32,648 nt of DNA from Pseudonocardia sp. CNS-004. Its GTDB lineage: Bacteria > Actinomycetota > Actinomycetes > Mycobacteriales > Pseudonocardiaceae. The translations under genes and the position numbers were made by a program. The notes beneath the pieces were generated by a model. That model worked only from the letters and a program-made list of their open reading frames with translations. It was not told the DNA's origin and did not search any database. Positions 15,931 through 24,057 of this stretch are shown piece by piece. Within the stretch, counting starts at the first letter, position 1; every line of letters starts with the position of its first letter. Location: assembly GCA_001942185.1 (NCBI GenBank), contig MKJV01000138.1, forward strand, positions 1-32,648, read 5' to 3'.

Positions 15931-16566
15931 GTGTCGAGGATCGTCGTGCTGGACTACGGATCGGGCAACCTGCGTTCCGCGGAACGTGCGCTGGAGCGCG
16001 TGGGTGCCGACGTCACGGTCACGGCCGACCCGCACGCCGCGCTGGAGGCCGACGGGCTCGTCGTACCGGGCGTGGGTGCCTTCGCCGCCTGCATGGCCGG
16101 GCTGGCGGGCGTCGACGGCCCGCGGATCATCGACCAGCGGCTCGCCGGGGGGCGCCCGGTGCTCGGCATCTGCGTCGGCATGCAGGTGCTGTTCGAGCTG
16201 GGCGTGGAGTGGGGCGAGCGCACGCAAGGGTGCGGGCAGTGGCCAGGCACCGTCGAGCAGATCAAGGCCGACGTGCTCCCGCACATGGGCTGGAACACCG
16301 TGCGCGCGCCGGCCGGGTCCACCCTGTTCGCGGGCCTCGACGCCGACACCCGCTTCTACTTCGTGCACTCCTTCGGCGTGCGGCGCTGGGAGCTGGCGGA
16401 GTCGGACGTGCTCAAGCCGCCGCTCGTGACGTGGGCCCACCACGGCGAGGACTTCGTCGCGGCGGTGGAGAACGGCGCGCTGGCGGCCACCCAGTTCCAC
16501 CCGGAGAAGTCCGGCGACGCCGGCGCCACGGTGCTGCGCAACTGGCTCCGCGACGTCGTCGGATAG
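15931..16566 (+). CDS. hisH: Imidazole glycerol phosphate synthase, glutaminase subunit
   Basis: Class I glutamine amidotransferase that supplies ammonia to HisF. The 211-residue protein has the triad C81 (LGICVGMQVLFE), H190 and E192 (TQFHPEKSG), plus the N-terminal VLDYGSGNLRSAERAL and PGVGAF signatures and the MGWNTV and YFVHSFGV segments. Size and motifs match the family. The start is GTG at 15931. HisF is encoded two genes downstream, so the synthase complex is complete. The frame is intact. Confidence 0.97.
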   Translation: MSRIVVLDYGSGNLRSAERALERVGADVTVTADPHAALEADGLVVPGVGAFAACMAGLAGVDGPRIIDQRLAGGRPVLGICVGMQVLFELGVEWGERTQGCGQWPGTVEQIKADVLPHMGWNTVRAPAGSTLFAGLDADTRFYFVHSFGVRRWELAESDVLKPPLVTWAHHGEDFVAAVENGALAATQFHPEKSGDAGATVLRNWLRDVVG

Positions 16567-16583
16567 CTGGCAGGCACGCTCTG

Positions 16584-16589
16584 TAGGCT
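16584..16589 (+). promoter_or_regulatory. Putative -10 box of hisA/priA
   Basis: TAGGCT lies 6 bases before the GTG at 16596, in the 29-base gap after hisH. The spacing fits a leaderless start. The box may give the PriA gene, possibly needed for both histidine and tryptophan, its own expression. Confidence 0.4.
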
Positions 16590-16595
16590 CCACCT

Positions 16596-17362
16596 GTGAG
16601 TTTCACGCTCCTTCCCGCCGTCGACGTCGCCGACGGTCAGGCCGTCCGATTGGTCCAGGGCGAGGCCGGCACCGAGACCGGCTACGGCGCCCCCTGCGAG
16701 GCGGCGCTGCAGTGGCAGCGCGACGGCGCCGAGTGGATCCACCTCGTCGACCTCGATGCCGCGTTCGGGCGGGGCTCCAACGCGGAGCTGCTGGCCGGGG
16801 TCGTCGGCGAGCTGGACGTGGCCGTGGAGCTGTCCGGTGGCATCCGCGACGACGCGTCGCTCGAGCGCGCCCTGTCCACCGGGTGCGCCCGGGTGAACCT
16901 GGGCACCGCCGCGCTGGAGGACCCGCAGTGGTGCGCGCGGGCCATCGCGAAGCACGGCGACCGCATCGCCGTCGGCCTGGACGTGCGGATCGTCGACGGT
17001 GAGCACCGGCTCGCCGCCCGCGGCTGGACCCGCGACGGCGGCGACCTCTGGGAGGTCCTGGAGCGGCTCGACCGCGACGGCTGCGCCCGCTACGTCGTCA
17101 CCGACGTGAGCAAGGACGGCACCCTGCGCGGGCCCAACCTCGACCTGCTGCGGTCGGTCGCCGCGGCCACGAAGGCCCCGGTGATCGCGTCCGGCGGCAT
17201 CGCGGAGGTGTCCGACCTGGTGGCGCTGGCCGAGCTGGCCGCGTCCGGGGTGGGCATCGAGGCTCGATCGTCGGGAAGGCGCTCTACGCCGGCCGGTTCA
17301 CCCTGCCCGAGGCGCTCGACGCGGTGCGTGCGGTGCGGCCCGCCGACCGGGCGGCGGGTTGA
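16596..17362 (+). CDS. priA: Phosphoribosyl isomerase A, HisA/TrpF type (frameshifted as read)
   Basis: (Beta/alpha)8-barrel isomerase acting on ProFAR in histidine synthesis and, in actinobacteria, usually also on phosphoribosyl-anthranilate. Repaired length is 255 residues. The acid-base pair is D10 (LLPAVDVADG) and D174 (TDVSKDGTL). R18 and the RGW motif (R142, W144) correspond to R19, R143 and W145 that let M. tuberculosis PriA accept both substrates. ELSGGIRDD and VIASGGIAEV bind phosphate. One G appears lost near 17263, after which VGKALYAGRFTLPEAL leads to TGA at 17360-17362, overlapping the hisF ATG by one base. No trpF is present in the trp cluster, which supports dual function. Confidence 0.93.
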
Positions 17363-18135
17363 TGGGGGTCGCGGTTCGGGTGATCCCGTGCCTGGACGTC
17401 GACGCCGGGCGGGTGGTGAAGGGCGTCAACTTCGTCGACCTGCGCGACGCGGGCGACCCGGTGGAGATGGCCCGCGTCTACGACTCCGAGGGCGCGGACG
17501 AGCTGACGTTCCTCGACGTCACGGCGTCCTCGGGCGGGCGTGCCACCATGCTGGACGTCGTGCGGCGCACCGCGGAGCAGGTGTTCATCCCGCTCACGGT
17601 GGGCGGGGGTGTGCGCACCACGGAGGACGTCGACACGCTGCTGCGCGCCGGTGCCGACAAGGTCGGCATCAACACCGCCGCGATCCAGCGCCCCGAGCTG
17701 CTGCACGAGGCGAGCCGCCGGTTCGGAGCGCAGTGCATCGTGCTGTCGGTGGACGCCCGGAAGGTGGCCGACGGCGGCGTGCCCACGCCGTCGGGGTGGG
17801 AGGTCACCACCCACGGCGGGCGGCGCGGCACCGGGATCGACGCCGTCGAGTGGGCGGCGCGCGGCCAGGAGCTCGGGGTGGGGGAGATCCTGCTCAACTC
17901 GATGGACGCCGACGGCACGCGGGCGGGCTTCGACCTGGAGATGATCGAGGCGGTGCGGGCCGTCGTGGACGTCCCGGTGATCGCGAGCGGCGGCGCGGGT
18001 GCGGTGGCGCACTTCCCGCCCGCGATCGGCGCCGGGGCCGACGCGGTGCTCGCCGCGAGCGTCTTCCACTTCGGGCAGCTGCGGATCAAGGACGTCAAGG
18101 ACGGTCTGCGGGCCGCGCACGTGGAGGTCAGGTGA
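17362..18135 (+). CDS. hisF: Imidazole glycerol phosphate synthase, cyclase subunit
   Basis: (Beta/alpha)8-barrel cyclase joining PRFAR and ammonia from HisH to give imidazole glycerol phosphate and AICAR. The 257-residue protein has the two catalytic aspartates D12 (IPCLDVDAGRVVKGVNF) and D131 (VLSVDARKV). Other signatures are ELTFLDVTASSGGRAT, IPLTVGGGVRTTEDVDTLL, GADKVGINTAA, GEILLNSMDADGT and VPVIASGGAGA. ATG at 17362 overlaps the hisA stop; a TTG three bases upstream is less likely. Its TGA overlaps the hisI GTG by four bases. The frame is intact. Confidence 0.97.
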   Translation: MGVAVRVIPCLDVDAGRVVKGVNFVDLRDAGDPVEMARVYDSEGADELTFLDVTASSGGRATMLDVVRRTAEQVFIPLTVGGGVRTTEDVDTLLRAGADKVGINTAAIQRPELLHEASRRFGAQCIVLSVDARKVADGGVPTPSGWEVTTHGGRRGTGIDAVEWAARGQELGVGEILLNSMDADGTRAGFDLEMIEAVRAVVDVPVIASGGAGAVAHFPPAIGAGADAVLAASVFHFGQLRIKDVKDGLRAAHVEVR

Positions 18136-18494
18136 CACGCGTGGCGGAGTCGGCGCTGGACCCGGCGATCGCCGCCCGGCTCAAGCGCACCCCGGACGGG
18201 CTGGTCTGCGCGGTGGTGCAGGAGCGCGCCACCGGCGACGTCCTGATGGTGGCGTGGATGGACGACGAGGCGCTGCACCGCACGCTCACCACCGGCCGCG
18301 CGACGTACTGGTCGCGGTCGCGGGAGGCGTACTGGGTGAAGGGCGAGACGTCGGGCCACGTCCAGCAGGTGCACGAGGTGCGGCTGGACTGCGACGGCGA
18401 CGCGCTGCTCGTGGTGGTCGACCAGACCGGCCCGGCCTGCCACACGGGCACCCACAGCTGCTTCGACGCCGACGTCCTGCTCGCCGGCGGCTGA
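18132..18494 (+). CDS. hisI: Phosphoribosyl-AMP cyclohydrolase
   Basis: Opens the adenine ring of phosphoribosyl-AMP in histidine synthesis. The 120-residue monofunctional protein has the family motifs VLMVAWMDDEAL, TYWSRSREAYWVKGETSGH and the metal-binding LDCDGDALLVVVDQTGPACH followed by GTHSCF. No HisE domain is attached, so phosphoribosyl-ATP pyrophosphatase must be encoded elsewhere. The start is GTG at 18132, overlapping the hisF stop (GTGA). The gene ends the his operon and is followed by a stem-loop at 18498-18527. Confidence 0.96.
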   Translation: MTRVAESALDPAIAARLKRTPDGLVCAVVQERATGDVLMVAWMDDEALHRTLTTGRATYWSRSREAYWVKGETSGHVQQVHEVRLDCDGDALLVVVDQTGPACHTGTHSCFDADVLLAGG

Positions 18495-18497
18495 CGA

Positions 18498-18527
18498 GCA
18501 CCTCCTCGTGATCGGTCCGAGAGGTGC
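18498..18527 (+). terminator. Stem-loop after hisI
   Basis: GCACCTC (18498-18504) pairs with GAGGTGC (18521-18527); with one bulged C the stem extends to about ten pairs around a short loop. It starts four bases after the hisI stop, so it is a candidate his operon terminator. No U-run follows. The rest of 18528-18711 shows no gene that I can support. Confidence 0.5.
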
Positions 18528-18711
18528 CGCATCGTCCTGCCGGGGGCGCTGATGCGCTGTTCGGAATGATCATGCGACCGTCCGCCGCGGGTCATGGCGG
18601 TTGCTGTGATCGACCCGAGCAGCACCAGGGCGTGGCCGGCGGTGCAGCTGCGTGCTCCTCGCGGCGATCATGTGGTGGGCAGCCCGGAAGCGAGGTCGGC
18701 CGCCGGCGTCC

Positions 18712-18717
18712 TACTGT
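18712..18717 (+). promoter_or_regulatory. Putative -10 box of the AlaX-like gene
   Basis: TACTGT ends 7 bases before the GTG at 18725, matching the leaderless pattern seen at several other first genes in this window. Confidence 0.45.
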
Positions 18718-18724
18718 CTGGCTC

Positions 18725-19452
18725 GTGACTGAGGAGCTCTTCGCCACCGACGCCTACCTCCGCTCCTTCGAGGCCGAGATCGCCGAGGTCGACCGGGACG
18801 GCGGCCGCGTGGCGCTCGCGCGCACCGCGTTCTACCCCGGGGGCGGCGGCCAGCCGCACGACCTCGGCTCGCTCGACTGGGGCGGCGGGCCCGTCGCCGT
18901 CACGAAGGTGAAGCGGGAGGCGGGGACGATCTGGCACTGGGTCGACACCCCCGAGCTGCCGGGCGGGGGCACCGGCCTCGCGGGCGAGATCGACTGGTCG
19001 CGCCGCCACCTGCTGATGCGCACCCACACGGCGTTGCACGTGCTGTGCGGGGTGGTCTGGTCGGAGTTCGCGATCCCGGTCACCGGCGGCAACATGGAGC
19101 CCGGTGCGGGGAGGCTGGACTTCCCGCTCGAGTCGATCTCCGCGGAGCTGGGCAAGCGCCTCGAGACGCGGATCAACGAGGAGCTGGCGGCGGCCCGGTC
19201 CGTGGTCGTCGAGTTCCTCGGCCGCGACGCCGCCGACGCGACCCGGCGTTGATCCGCACGGCCGCCAACCTCATCCCGCGGGAGATCGACCCGCTGCGCG
19301 TGATCGACATCGTGGGGCTGGACAAGCAGGCCGACGGCGGCACGCACGTGGCGAGCACCGCCGAGGTCGGCGCGGTGCGGGTGACGGGCACGGAGTCGAA
19401 GGGCAAGGGGAACAAGCGGGTGCGCATCCAGGTGGTCGACGCGCCCGCCTGA
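18725..19452 (+). CDS. Alanyl-tRNA editing protein, AlaX-like (frameshifted as read)
   Basis: Trans-editing hydrolase of the AlaX family, which removes wrongly attached amino acids from tRNA(Ala). Repaired length is 242 residues. Seen are ALARTAFYPGGGGQPHDLGS, the HxxxH zinc motif LMRTHTALHVLCGVVW, TGGNMEPGAGRLDF and LIRTAANLIPREIDPLRV. The second zinc motif reads ADGGTHVASTAEVG, so the cysteine normally just before GGTH is replaced by aspartate. A one-base loss is inferred near 19239. The GTG at 18725 fits the leaderless pattern; an open frame extends upstream but has no family similarity. It stands alone between the his operon and a convergent membrane-protein gene. Confidence 0.87.
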
Positions 19453-19458
19453 CGACCC

Positions 19459-19489
19459 CGACTCGCCTGCACCCAGAGCGCGACTCGCG
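19459..19489 (+). repeat. Solo copy of a 31-bp intergenic repeat
   Basis: Matches 29695-29725 at 26 of 31 positions and shares with it the exact 12-mer GCGCGACTCGCG. It overlaps the left part of the hairpin region after the AlaX-like gene. Two further related copies lie between trpA and lgt. Confidence 0.65.
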
Positions 19490-19536
19490 CTCTCGGTGCG
19501 CGCCCCGGCCGACCCACACCGGCCGGGACGCGCACC
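19469..19536. terminator. Two overlapping hairpins between convergent genes
   Basis: First structure 19469-19499: GCACC, then AGAGCGCGA, one central C, TCGCGCTCT and GGTGC, nearly a perfect palindrome. Second structure 19495-19536: GGTGCGCG and CCCGGCCG pair with CGGCCGGG and CGCGCACC around the loop ACCCACAC. They share GGTGC at 19495-19499, so only one can fully form at a time. They lie between the stops of the AlaX-like gene and the convergent membrane-protein gene. Confidence 0.65.
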
Positions 19537-19537
19537 G

Positions 19538-20469
19538 TCACCCCCGCCGGGTCTCCCCGGCACCGACGAGGGCGAGCAGCCCGGCCACGGCGAGGGCGAA
19601 CCCGCCGAGCAGGCCGGTGACCTGGGCCGCGCCGGCGGCGGCTGCCATGCCACCGCCGCCGAGCATGGTGGTCGTCATCCCGATCGTGACCGTGTACAGG
19701 CCCCACGAGAACAGGACGGCGCTGCCCGTCCAGGCCGCCGCGACGGCCCCCCGGCGCGCGTCGGGCGGGCCCGCACGAGCGCGAGCACGCCGGCGGCGCC
19801 CGCGACGGCGAACGCGGCGTTCACGGTCTCGACGCCGACGCCCACCGGCGACCCGGCGGTGATCCCGGCGACCAGGTGGAAGACGGCGCCGGCCGCGGCC
19901 ATGGCACAGCCACCGCCCGTCACGACCCGCAGGAGCGGCGCGAGGCCCGCCGCGGGGCGTGCGACCGTGGTGATCAGGCCCGACCACCGGCGGACCGCGT
20001 GCGCGACGAACGCGGCGCCGAGGAACACGCCCTGCCAGGCGAACCCGCCGTAGACGACCGGTTGCAGCCACGGCTCGAACACGGCGGTGCGCGGCCCGCC
20101 CGTGAGGGTCTCCACCGCGATCGCCGGCACGATCGACACGACCATCGGGGCGAGGAACCCGGTACCCACCCACATCGGGAGCAGCACCAGCCATGCGGGG
20201 AGCCGGTCGCCCCAGCGGTGCGTCAGTGCGAGTGCGAGGCCGATCACGACGAGGTCCAGCGCGAACGTGATGGCGTTGCCGACGACGATCGCCGGCTCGG
20301 AGAGGAACGCCGGTTCGGTCATCCCGACGGTGCTCCCGGTGAGCCAGAGGAGCTTGATCCCCAGGTACGGCAGCGTGCCGGCGGCGGCGAGCCAGCCGAG
20401 CGCCCGCACACCCGGCGGCGTCGTCCCCGGTGCCGGGGTGGTCGCCGGAGCGGTGGTCGAGAACGTCAT
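19538..20469 (-). CDS. Polytopic membrane protein of unknown function (frameshifted as read)
   Basis: About 310 residues after repair, with seven to eight hydrophobic stretches, for example ALGWLAAAGTLPYLGIKLLW, ITFALDLVVIGLALAL, WLVLLPMWVGTGFLAPMV, FAWQGVFLGAAFVAHAV, ETVNAAFAVAGAAGVLALV and FSWGLYTVTIGMTTTML. The N-terminus is a short Thr/Pro/Ala-rich cytoplasmic-like segment. I do not recognise a family and assign no function. A one-base loss near 19765 is inferred; past it the frame continues through AWTGSAVLFSWG to the TGA at 19538-19540. It is divergent from the histidine kinase gene across 108 bases, so the two-component system may control it, or the protein may act with the sensor; both are inference. 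Confidence 0.7.
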
Positions 20470-20577
20470 GGCCCTCACGATGTCGGCGACGGCGGCGCGC
20501 GGAATCCCGCGCCGGAACGAGTTCGGTCCCTCCTGCGGGGGAGGGGAGGGTGGCGGGCCTTCTGCGACGATCGTCGG
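20470..20577. promoter_or_regulatory. Divergent intergenic region before the two-component system
   Basis: Holds two small inverted repeats: GGCGCG with CGCGCC around an 8-base centre, and CCCTCC with GGAGGG around TGCGGG. A GACGAT hexamer 6 bases before the kinase GTG is a weak -10 candidate. Any of these could be a response-regulator site, but nothing decides it. Confidence 0.3.
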
Positions 20578-21806
20578 GTGTTCCGGCGCCTGTGCACCCC
20601 GCTCGTCTCGGGGCTGACCTACCGCCGGTACGTGCACCTCCTGCTGGGTGCGGTGATCCTCCTGCCGTACGTGGCCCTCGGCGTGCTGATCGTCTCGACG
20701 GTGGAGACCGGTGGGCTCGACCTGCTCGGGCTGGTCCTGATCGTGGTGCCGGCAACGGGCATCGCCGTGGGCGTCACGCTCGTGCCGGGTGTGCGGTCGC
20801 TGGCGATCACCGCGGCTCGCGCGCTGCTCGGTGCCGACGTGCCCGAGCCGGACCCGGCCACGGTCGACTCCTGGCCGGGCCGCCGCCGCGCCGCGCTCTG
20901 GCTGCTGGTCAACGCCGCGGCCGGCGGCATCGCGGCGCTCGCCACGTTGATCGTCTTCCCCACCACGATCGGGTTCCTGATCGCGCCGTGGCGGGTGCTG
21001 CTGCCGTTCCCGACCGGCGGGCGGGCGTGGTGGCTGCCGCTGGTGGGGGTGCTGCTGCCGGTGGTGCTGCTGTACGCATCGGCGGCGGCGGGGGCGGCGC
21101 TCGCGCGGCTCGCGCCGCGGCTGCTCGGCCCGACGCCCACGGAGCGGATGGCGGCCGAGCTCGCCGCCGCGCACGTCGCGGAGCGGGCGCTGGCGGAACG
21201 CAACCGGCTCGCCCGGGAGCTGCACGACTCGGTGGGCCACGCCCTCACCGTCACGACGCTGCAGGCGGGAGCGGCGGCGCGGGTGCTGGACAGCGACCCG
21301 GCGTTCGTGGCGAAGGCGCTCGACGCCATCGCCGACGCGGGACGCACCGCCCTGGCCGACCTCGACCACGTCCTCGGGCTGCTGCGGGACGGCGAGAACG
21401 GCGACCGGAGCCCGCAGCCCGACCTCGGTGACCTGGACGCGCTGGTGGACGGCGCCCGGTCGGCGGGGGTGGCGGTGGCGTTGCACCGCGACGGCGCACC
21501 GGCGGCCGTGCCGCGGGCGGTGTCCCGGGAGGCCTACCGGATCGTGCAGGAGGGGCTCACCAACGCCCTGCGGCACGCCGGGCCGGTGCCGGTGGCCGTC
21601 CGCGTCTCGGTACGGGAGGACGCGGTGGAGCTCGAGCTCACCAACCGCTGAGCCCCGCCCCCACGCGCGACGGAGGTGGGCGCGGGATCGCGGGAATGCG
21701 CGAGCGGGTGGGTGTGCTGCGCGGGGCGCTCACCGCGGGCCCGGACGGCGGCCGCTGGCGCGTCGCCGCGCGTCTCCCGTTCGGACCCGAGAGAATCCCG
21801 TCGTGA
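20578..21806 (+). CDS. Sensor histidine kinase, NarL/HisKA_3 type (frameshifted as read)
   Basis: Membrane histidine kinase of about 409 residues. The N-terminal half has four or five membrane segments (VHLLLGAVILLPYVALGVLI, LGLVLIVVPATGIAVGVTLV, LWLLVNAAAGGIAALATLIV and a later LVGVLLPVVLLYA), resembling the putative sensor domain found in streptomycete kinases. The HisKA_3 box is RNRLARELHDSVGHALTV with H216 as phospho-acceptor. The ATPase part shows EAYRIVQEGLTNALRHA (N box) and, after a one-base loss near 21646, GGGRGIAGMRERV (G box). The repaired frame ends at TGA 21804-21806, overlapping the response-regulator GTG by four bases. The signal it senses is unknown. Confidence 0.9.
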
Positions 21807-22456
21807 TCCGCGTGGTGCTGGTGGACGACGAGGAGCTGGTGCGGGCCGGGCTGCGGGCGATCCTCGACGCCGAGCGGGACATCGAGGTGCTCGGCGAGGC
21901 CTCCGACGGGTCGGAGGTGCCCGGGTTGGTGCGCGAGCTCGCGCCGGACGTCGTGCTGATGGACGTGCGGATGCCCGCGGTCGACGGGATCACGGCCACC
22001 CGGCACCTGGTCTCGATGCGGGAGGCCCGCCCGCGGGTGCTGATGCTCACGACGTTCGGCAACGACGGGTACGTCTACGACGCCCTGCAGGCCGGCGCCA
22101 CCGGCTTCCTGCTCAAGCGGGCGCGGCCCGCCGAGATCGTGCAGGCGGTGCGCACCGTTGCCGAGGGCGACTCGCTGCTGTTCCCGGCCGCCGTGCGCGA
22201 TCTGGTCGCCACCCAGGGCCGGTCCCGCGGCGACGCGCTGCGCGGCGCCGGGCTCACCGAGCGGGAGGGCGAGGTGCTGCGGCTCGTGGCGCGCGGGCTG
22301 TCCAACGCCGAGATCGCCCGCGAGCTGGTGGTGGGCGTCGAGACGGTGAAGACGCACGTGGGCAACGTGCTGGCCAAGCTCGGCGCCCGCGACCGCACCC
22401 AGGCCGTGGTGGCCGCGTACGAGTCGGGCTTCATCGACCCGCGCCGTCCCGTGTGA
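21803..22456 (+). CDS. LuxR/NarL-family response regulator
   Basis: A 217-residue two-domain regulator. The receiver domain (1-120) has the acidic pair D8-D9 and phospho-acceptor D54 in VVLMDVRMPAVDGI, with the T and K of the switch in LMLTTFGN and FLLKRARP. The C-terminal LuxR-type helix-turn-helix reads LTEREGEVLRLVARGLSNAE, then IARELVVGVETVKTHVGNVL and AKLGARDRTQAVV. GTG at 21803 overlaps the repaired kinase stop (GTGA), so kinase and regulator are co-translated and surely partners. The target is unknown; candidates are the divergent membrane-protein gene and its own promoter. Confidence 0.96.
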   Translation: MIRVVLVDDEELVRAGLRAILDAERDIEVLGEASDGSEVPGLVRELAPDVVLMDVRMPAVDGITATRHLVSMREARPRVLMLTTFGNDGYVYDALQAGATGFLLKRARPAEIVQAVRTVAEGDSLLFPAAVRDLVATQGRSRGDALRGAGLTEREGEVLRLVARGLSNAEIARELVVGVETVKTHVGNVLAKLGARDRTQAVVAAYESGFIDPRRPV

Positions 22457-22482
22457 GGCCACCCTTCCACCGCGCCCGGTGA

Positions 22483-22501
22483 TCAGGTTAGCCTCACCTC
22501 A
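22483..22501. promoter_or_regulatory. IdeR/DtxR-type iron box over the FhuF-like gene promoter
   Basis: The 19 bases match the known IdeR palindrome at 16 positions, with the intact core AGGTTAGCCT. A TAGCCT hexamer at 22489-22494 inside it lies 6 bases before the ATG at 22501, so the box covers the -10 element and start codon. Iron-loaded repressor binding would shut the gene off. Confidence 0.72.
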
Positions 22502-23360
22502 TGAGTGCGTTGGCGACCACGGTCGAGCGGTTGCGCGGGCTGCGGCCGGCGTACCCGGACGTCTACGCGCCGCGCATCGGCGTGCCGGCCGAGCCGGGCT
22601 GGCGCTCGTTCGCCGACCTGGAGCCGCACGTGGGGCAGCTGTGCGCGCAGGCGCGGGAGGAGGACAACCCGGGCCGGCTGGCGTCCGTCGCCGCGGCCGC
22701 GGTCGGCGGCACGCTCTCCCACGCCGTGCTGGGCCGGGTCACCGCGGCGCTGGTGCTCGAGCGCCGCGCCTGGACCGTGGCGGCGGGCCACCTGGCCGTG
22801 CACGGGGACGACGACCAGGTCGCGCTGCGCGACACGTCGGTGCTGGTGCTGCCCGACGACCCCGCGGCGGGCCACCCGGACGCCGAGGTGGTGCCCGACC
22901 TGCCCACGCTGCTCGACCGGGTGGCCGCCGACGCCGTGGCGACGCTGCGCCCGTTGCTCGACGCCGTGCGCGCCGCCACCCGCTACGGGCTCGTGCCGCT
23001 CTGGAACGGCGCGGCCGACGCCGTGCGCGGCGCGGCCCACTACGCGCCGCTCTACGCGGGCGCGACCGGGAGCGGGCACACGCGGTGGGCGCCGCCCTCG
23101 TCGACGCGCTGGCCGCGCACGGCGCGCGCCTGCGCGGGCGGGGAAGGCCCCAGGTCGTGGAGTGGGGTGCCGAGACCTACCGGGTGCCGGTGCGGGCCGC
23201 CTGCTGCCTCTACTACAGGACCGACCCGCAGGTGGAGCGGCCGTCCGACGCGCACTGCATGACCTGCCCGTTCCTGTGCTCGTCCGACCGCAGGCAGCGG
23301 TTCGGCGCGTTCGTCGACGCGCTCACCGCCGAGGCGAAGGTCACGGCAGCGGCCCCGTGA
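22501..23360 (+). CDS. FhuF-like iron-sulfur (siderophore-iron reductase) protein (frameshifted as read)
   Basis: About 286 residues after repair. The C-terminus carries a cysteine cluster CCLYYRT, then HCMTCPFLC, i.e. CC-x16-CxxC, as in ferric-siderophore reductases of the FhuF type that bind a [2Fe-2S] cluster; the spacing is longer than in E. coli FhuF. The N-terminal part (AVLGRVTAALVLERRAW, TRYGLVPLWNGAADAVRG) is the helical FhuF-like body. A one-base loss is inferred near 23078. An IdeR-like iron box overlaps the start, supporting release of iron from siderophores in the cytoplasm. No siderophore transport genes are adjacent. The 3' end overlaps the convergent TetR gene by 20 bases. Confidence 0.85.
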
Positions 23361-23951
23361 GGTAGCGCTGCAGGTTCGGCGCCACCGCGGCGATCACCGT
23401 GGCGTGGTCGGCCGACGCGAGCGGCTCCACCTTCAGGACGTAGCGCACGAACGCCAGCCCGAACACCTGCGTGCCGCAGAGGCTCGCCCGCAGCTCCGGG
23501 CGGTCGGGCGCGACGGTGGACAGGACCTTGCCCACCAGCACGCGCCCGATGAACTCGCGCAGCAGCCCGGCCGCGACATCGTGGCTGGCGATGCTCTGCA
23601 ACAGCGTGGCGAGCTGGGCCCCGCCGGTCTCGTCCCAGACCTGCAGGAGCCTGCCGAGCATCCGCTCGGCGAGCTGCTCGGGATCACCGGGGAGGGCGCC
23701 CCCGAGGATGCTGGCGGGATCGGCCGGCAGGTTCAGCGCCGCGACGAAGAGGGGTTCCTTGCCTCCGAACCAGTGGTTGACCATCGCCGGGTCCACCCCG
23801 GCGCGCTCGGCGATCGCCCGCACCGTGGCGCCGTCGTAGCCGCGTTCGGCGAACACGGCCCGGGCGGCGACGAGCAGCTCCGCCCGGGTGTCGCCGCCGC
23901 CGGGTCGCGTCCGCGGCGGCGGGGCGCGCTGGTGTCGTCGGGAACTGCCAC
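23341..23951 (-). CDS. TetR-family transcriptional regulator (frameshifted as read)
   Basis: Repaired length is about 203 residues. After a basic N-terminal stretch (SAPRRRGR) comes the TetR helix-turn-helix: DTRAELLVAARAVFAERGYD, GATVRAIAERAGVDPAMVNH and WFGGKEPLFVAAL. The rest is an all-helical ligand domain (LGRLLQVWDETGGAQLATLL and AGLLREFIGRVLVGKVL). A one-base loss near 23912 separates the start region from the HTH. I chose GTG at 23951; an ATG just upstream is in another frame. It is divergent from the VOC-trpE genes, with a large palindrome at 23991-24026 in between as a possible operator. Its ligand is unknown. Confidence 0.9.
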
Positions 23952-23990
23952 GTGACCATTTTCCCGCGCGCCACCTGAGAACTCCTGCCA

Positions 23991-24026
23991 GGGATGTCGA
24001 GACCGCCGCCGCGGTGTCGACGTCCC
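23991..24026. promoter_or_regulatory. Imperfect 36-bp palindrome between TetR and VOC genes
   Basis: GGGA, GTCGA and ACCGC pair with GCGGT, TCGAC and TCCC around a CGCC centre, with single mismatches between blocks. It lies between the divergent starts at 23951 and 24058. A TetR operator is the favoured reading; a stem-loop in the VOC leader is the alternative. Confidence 0.5.
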
Positions 24027-24057
24027 GGGTGAACAGCCCCGGATCGAGGAGGAAGAC

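Noticed and set aside
18524..18724. Open frame upstream of and in frame with the AlaX-like gene
   Set aside because: The residues show no similarity to the family, and the GTG at 18725 has a -10 box at the usual distance.
18495..18724. Search for a tRNA or small RNA gene
   Set aside because: No cloverleaf or conserved T-loop was recognised; only the stem-loop after hisI stands out.
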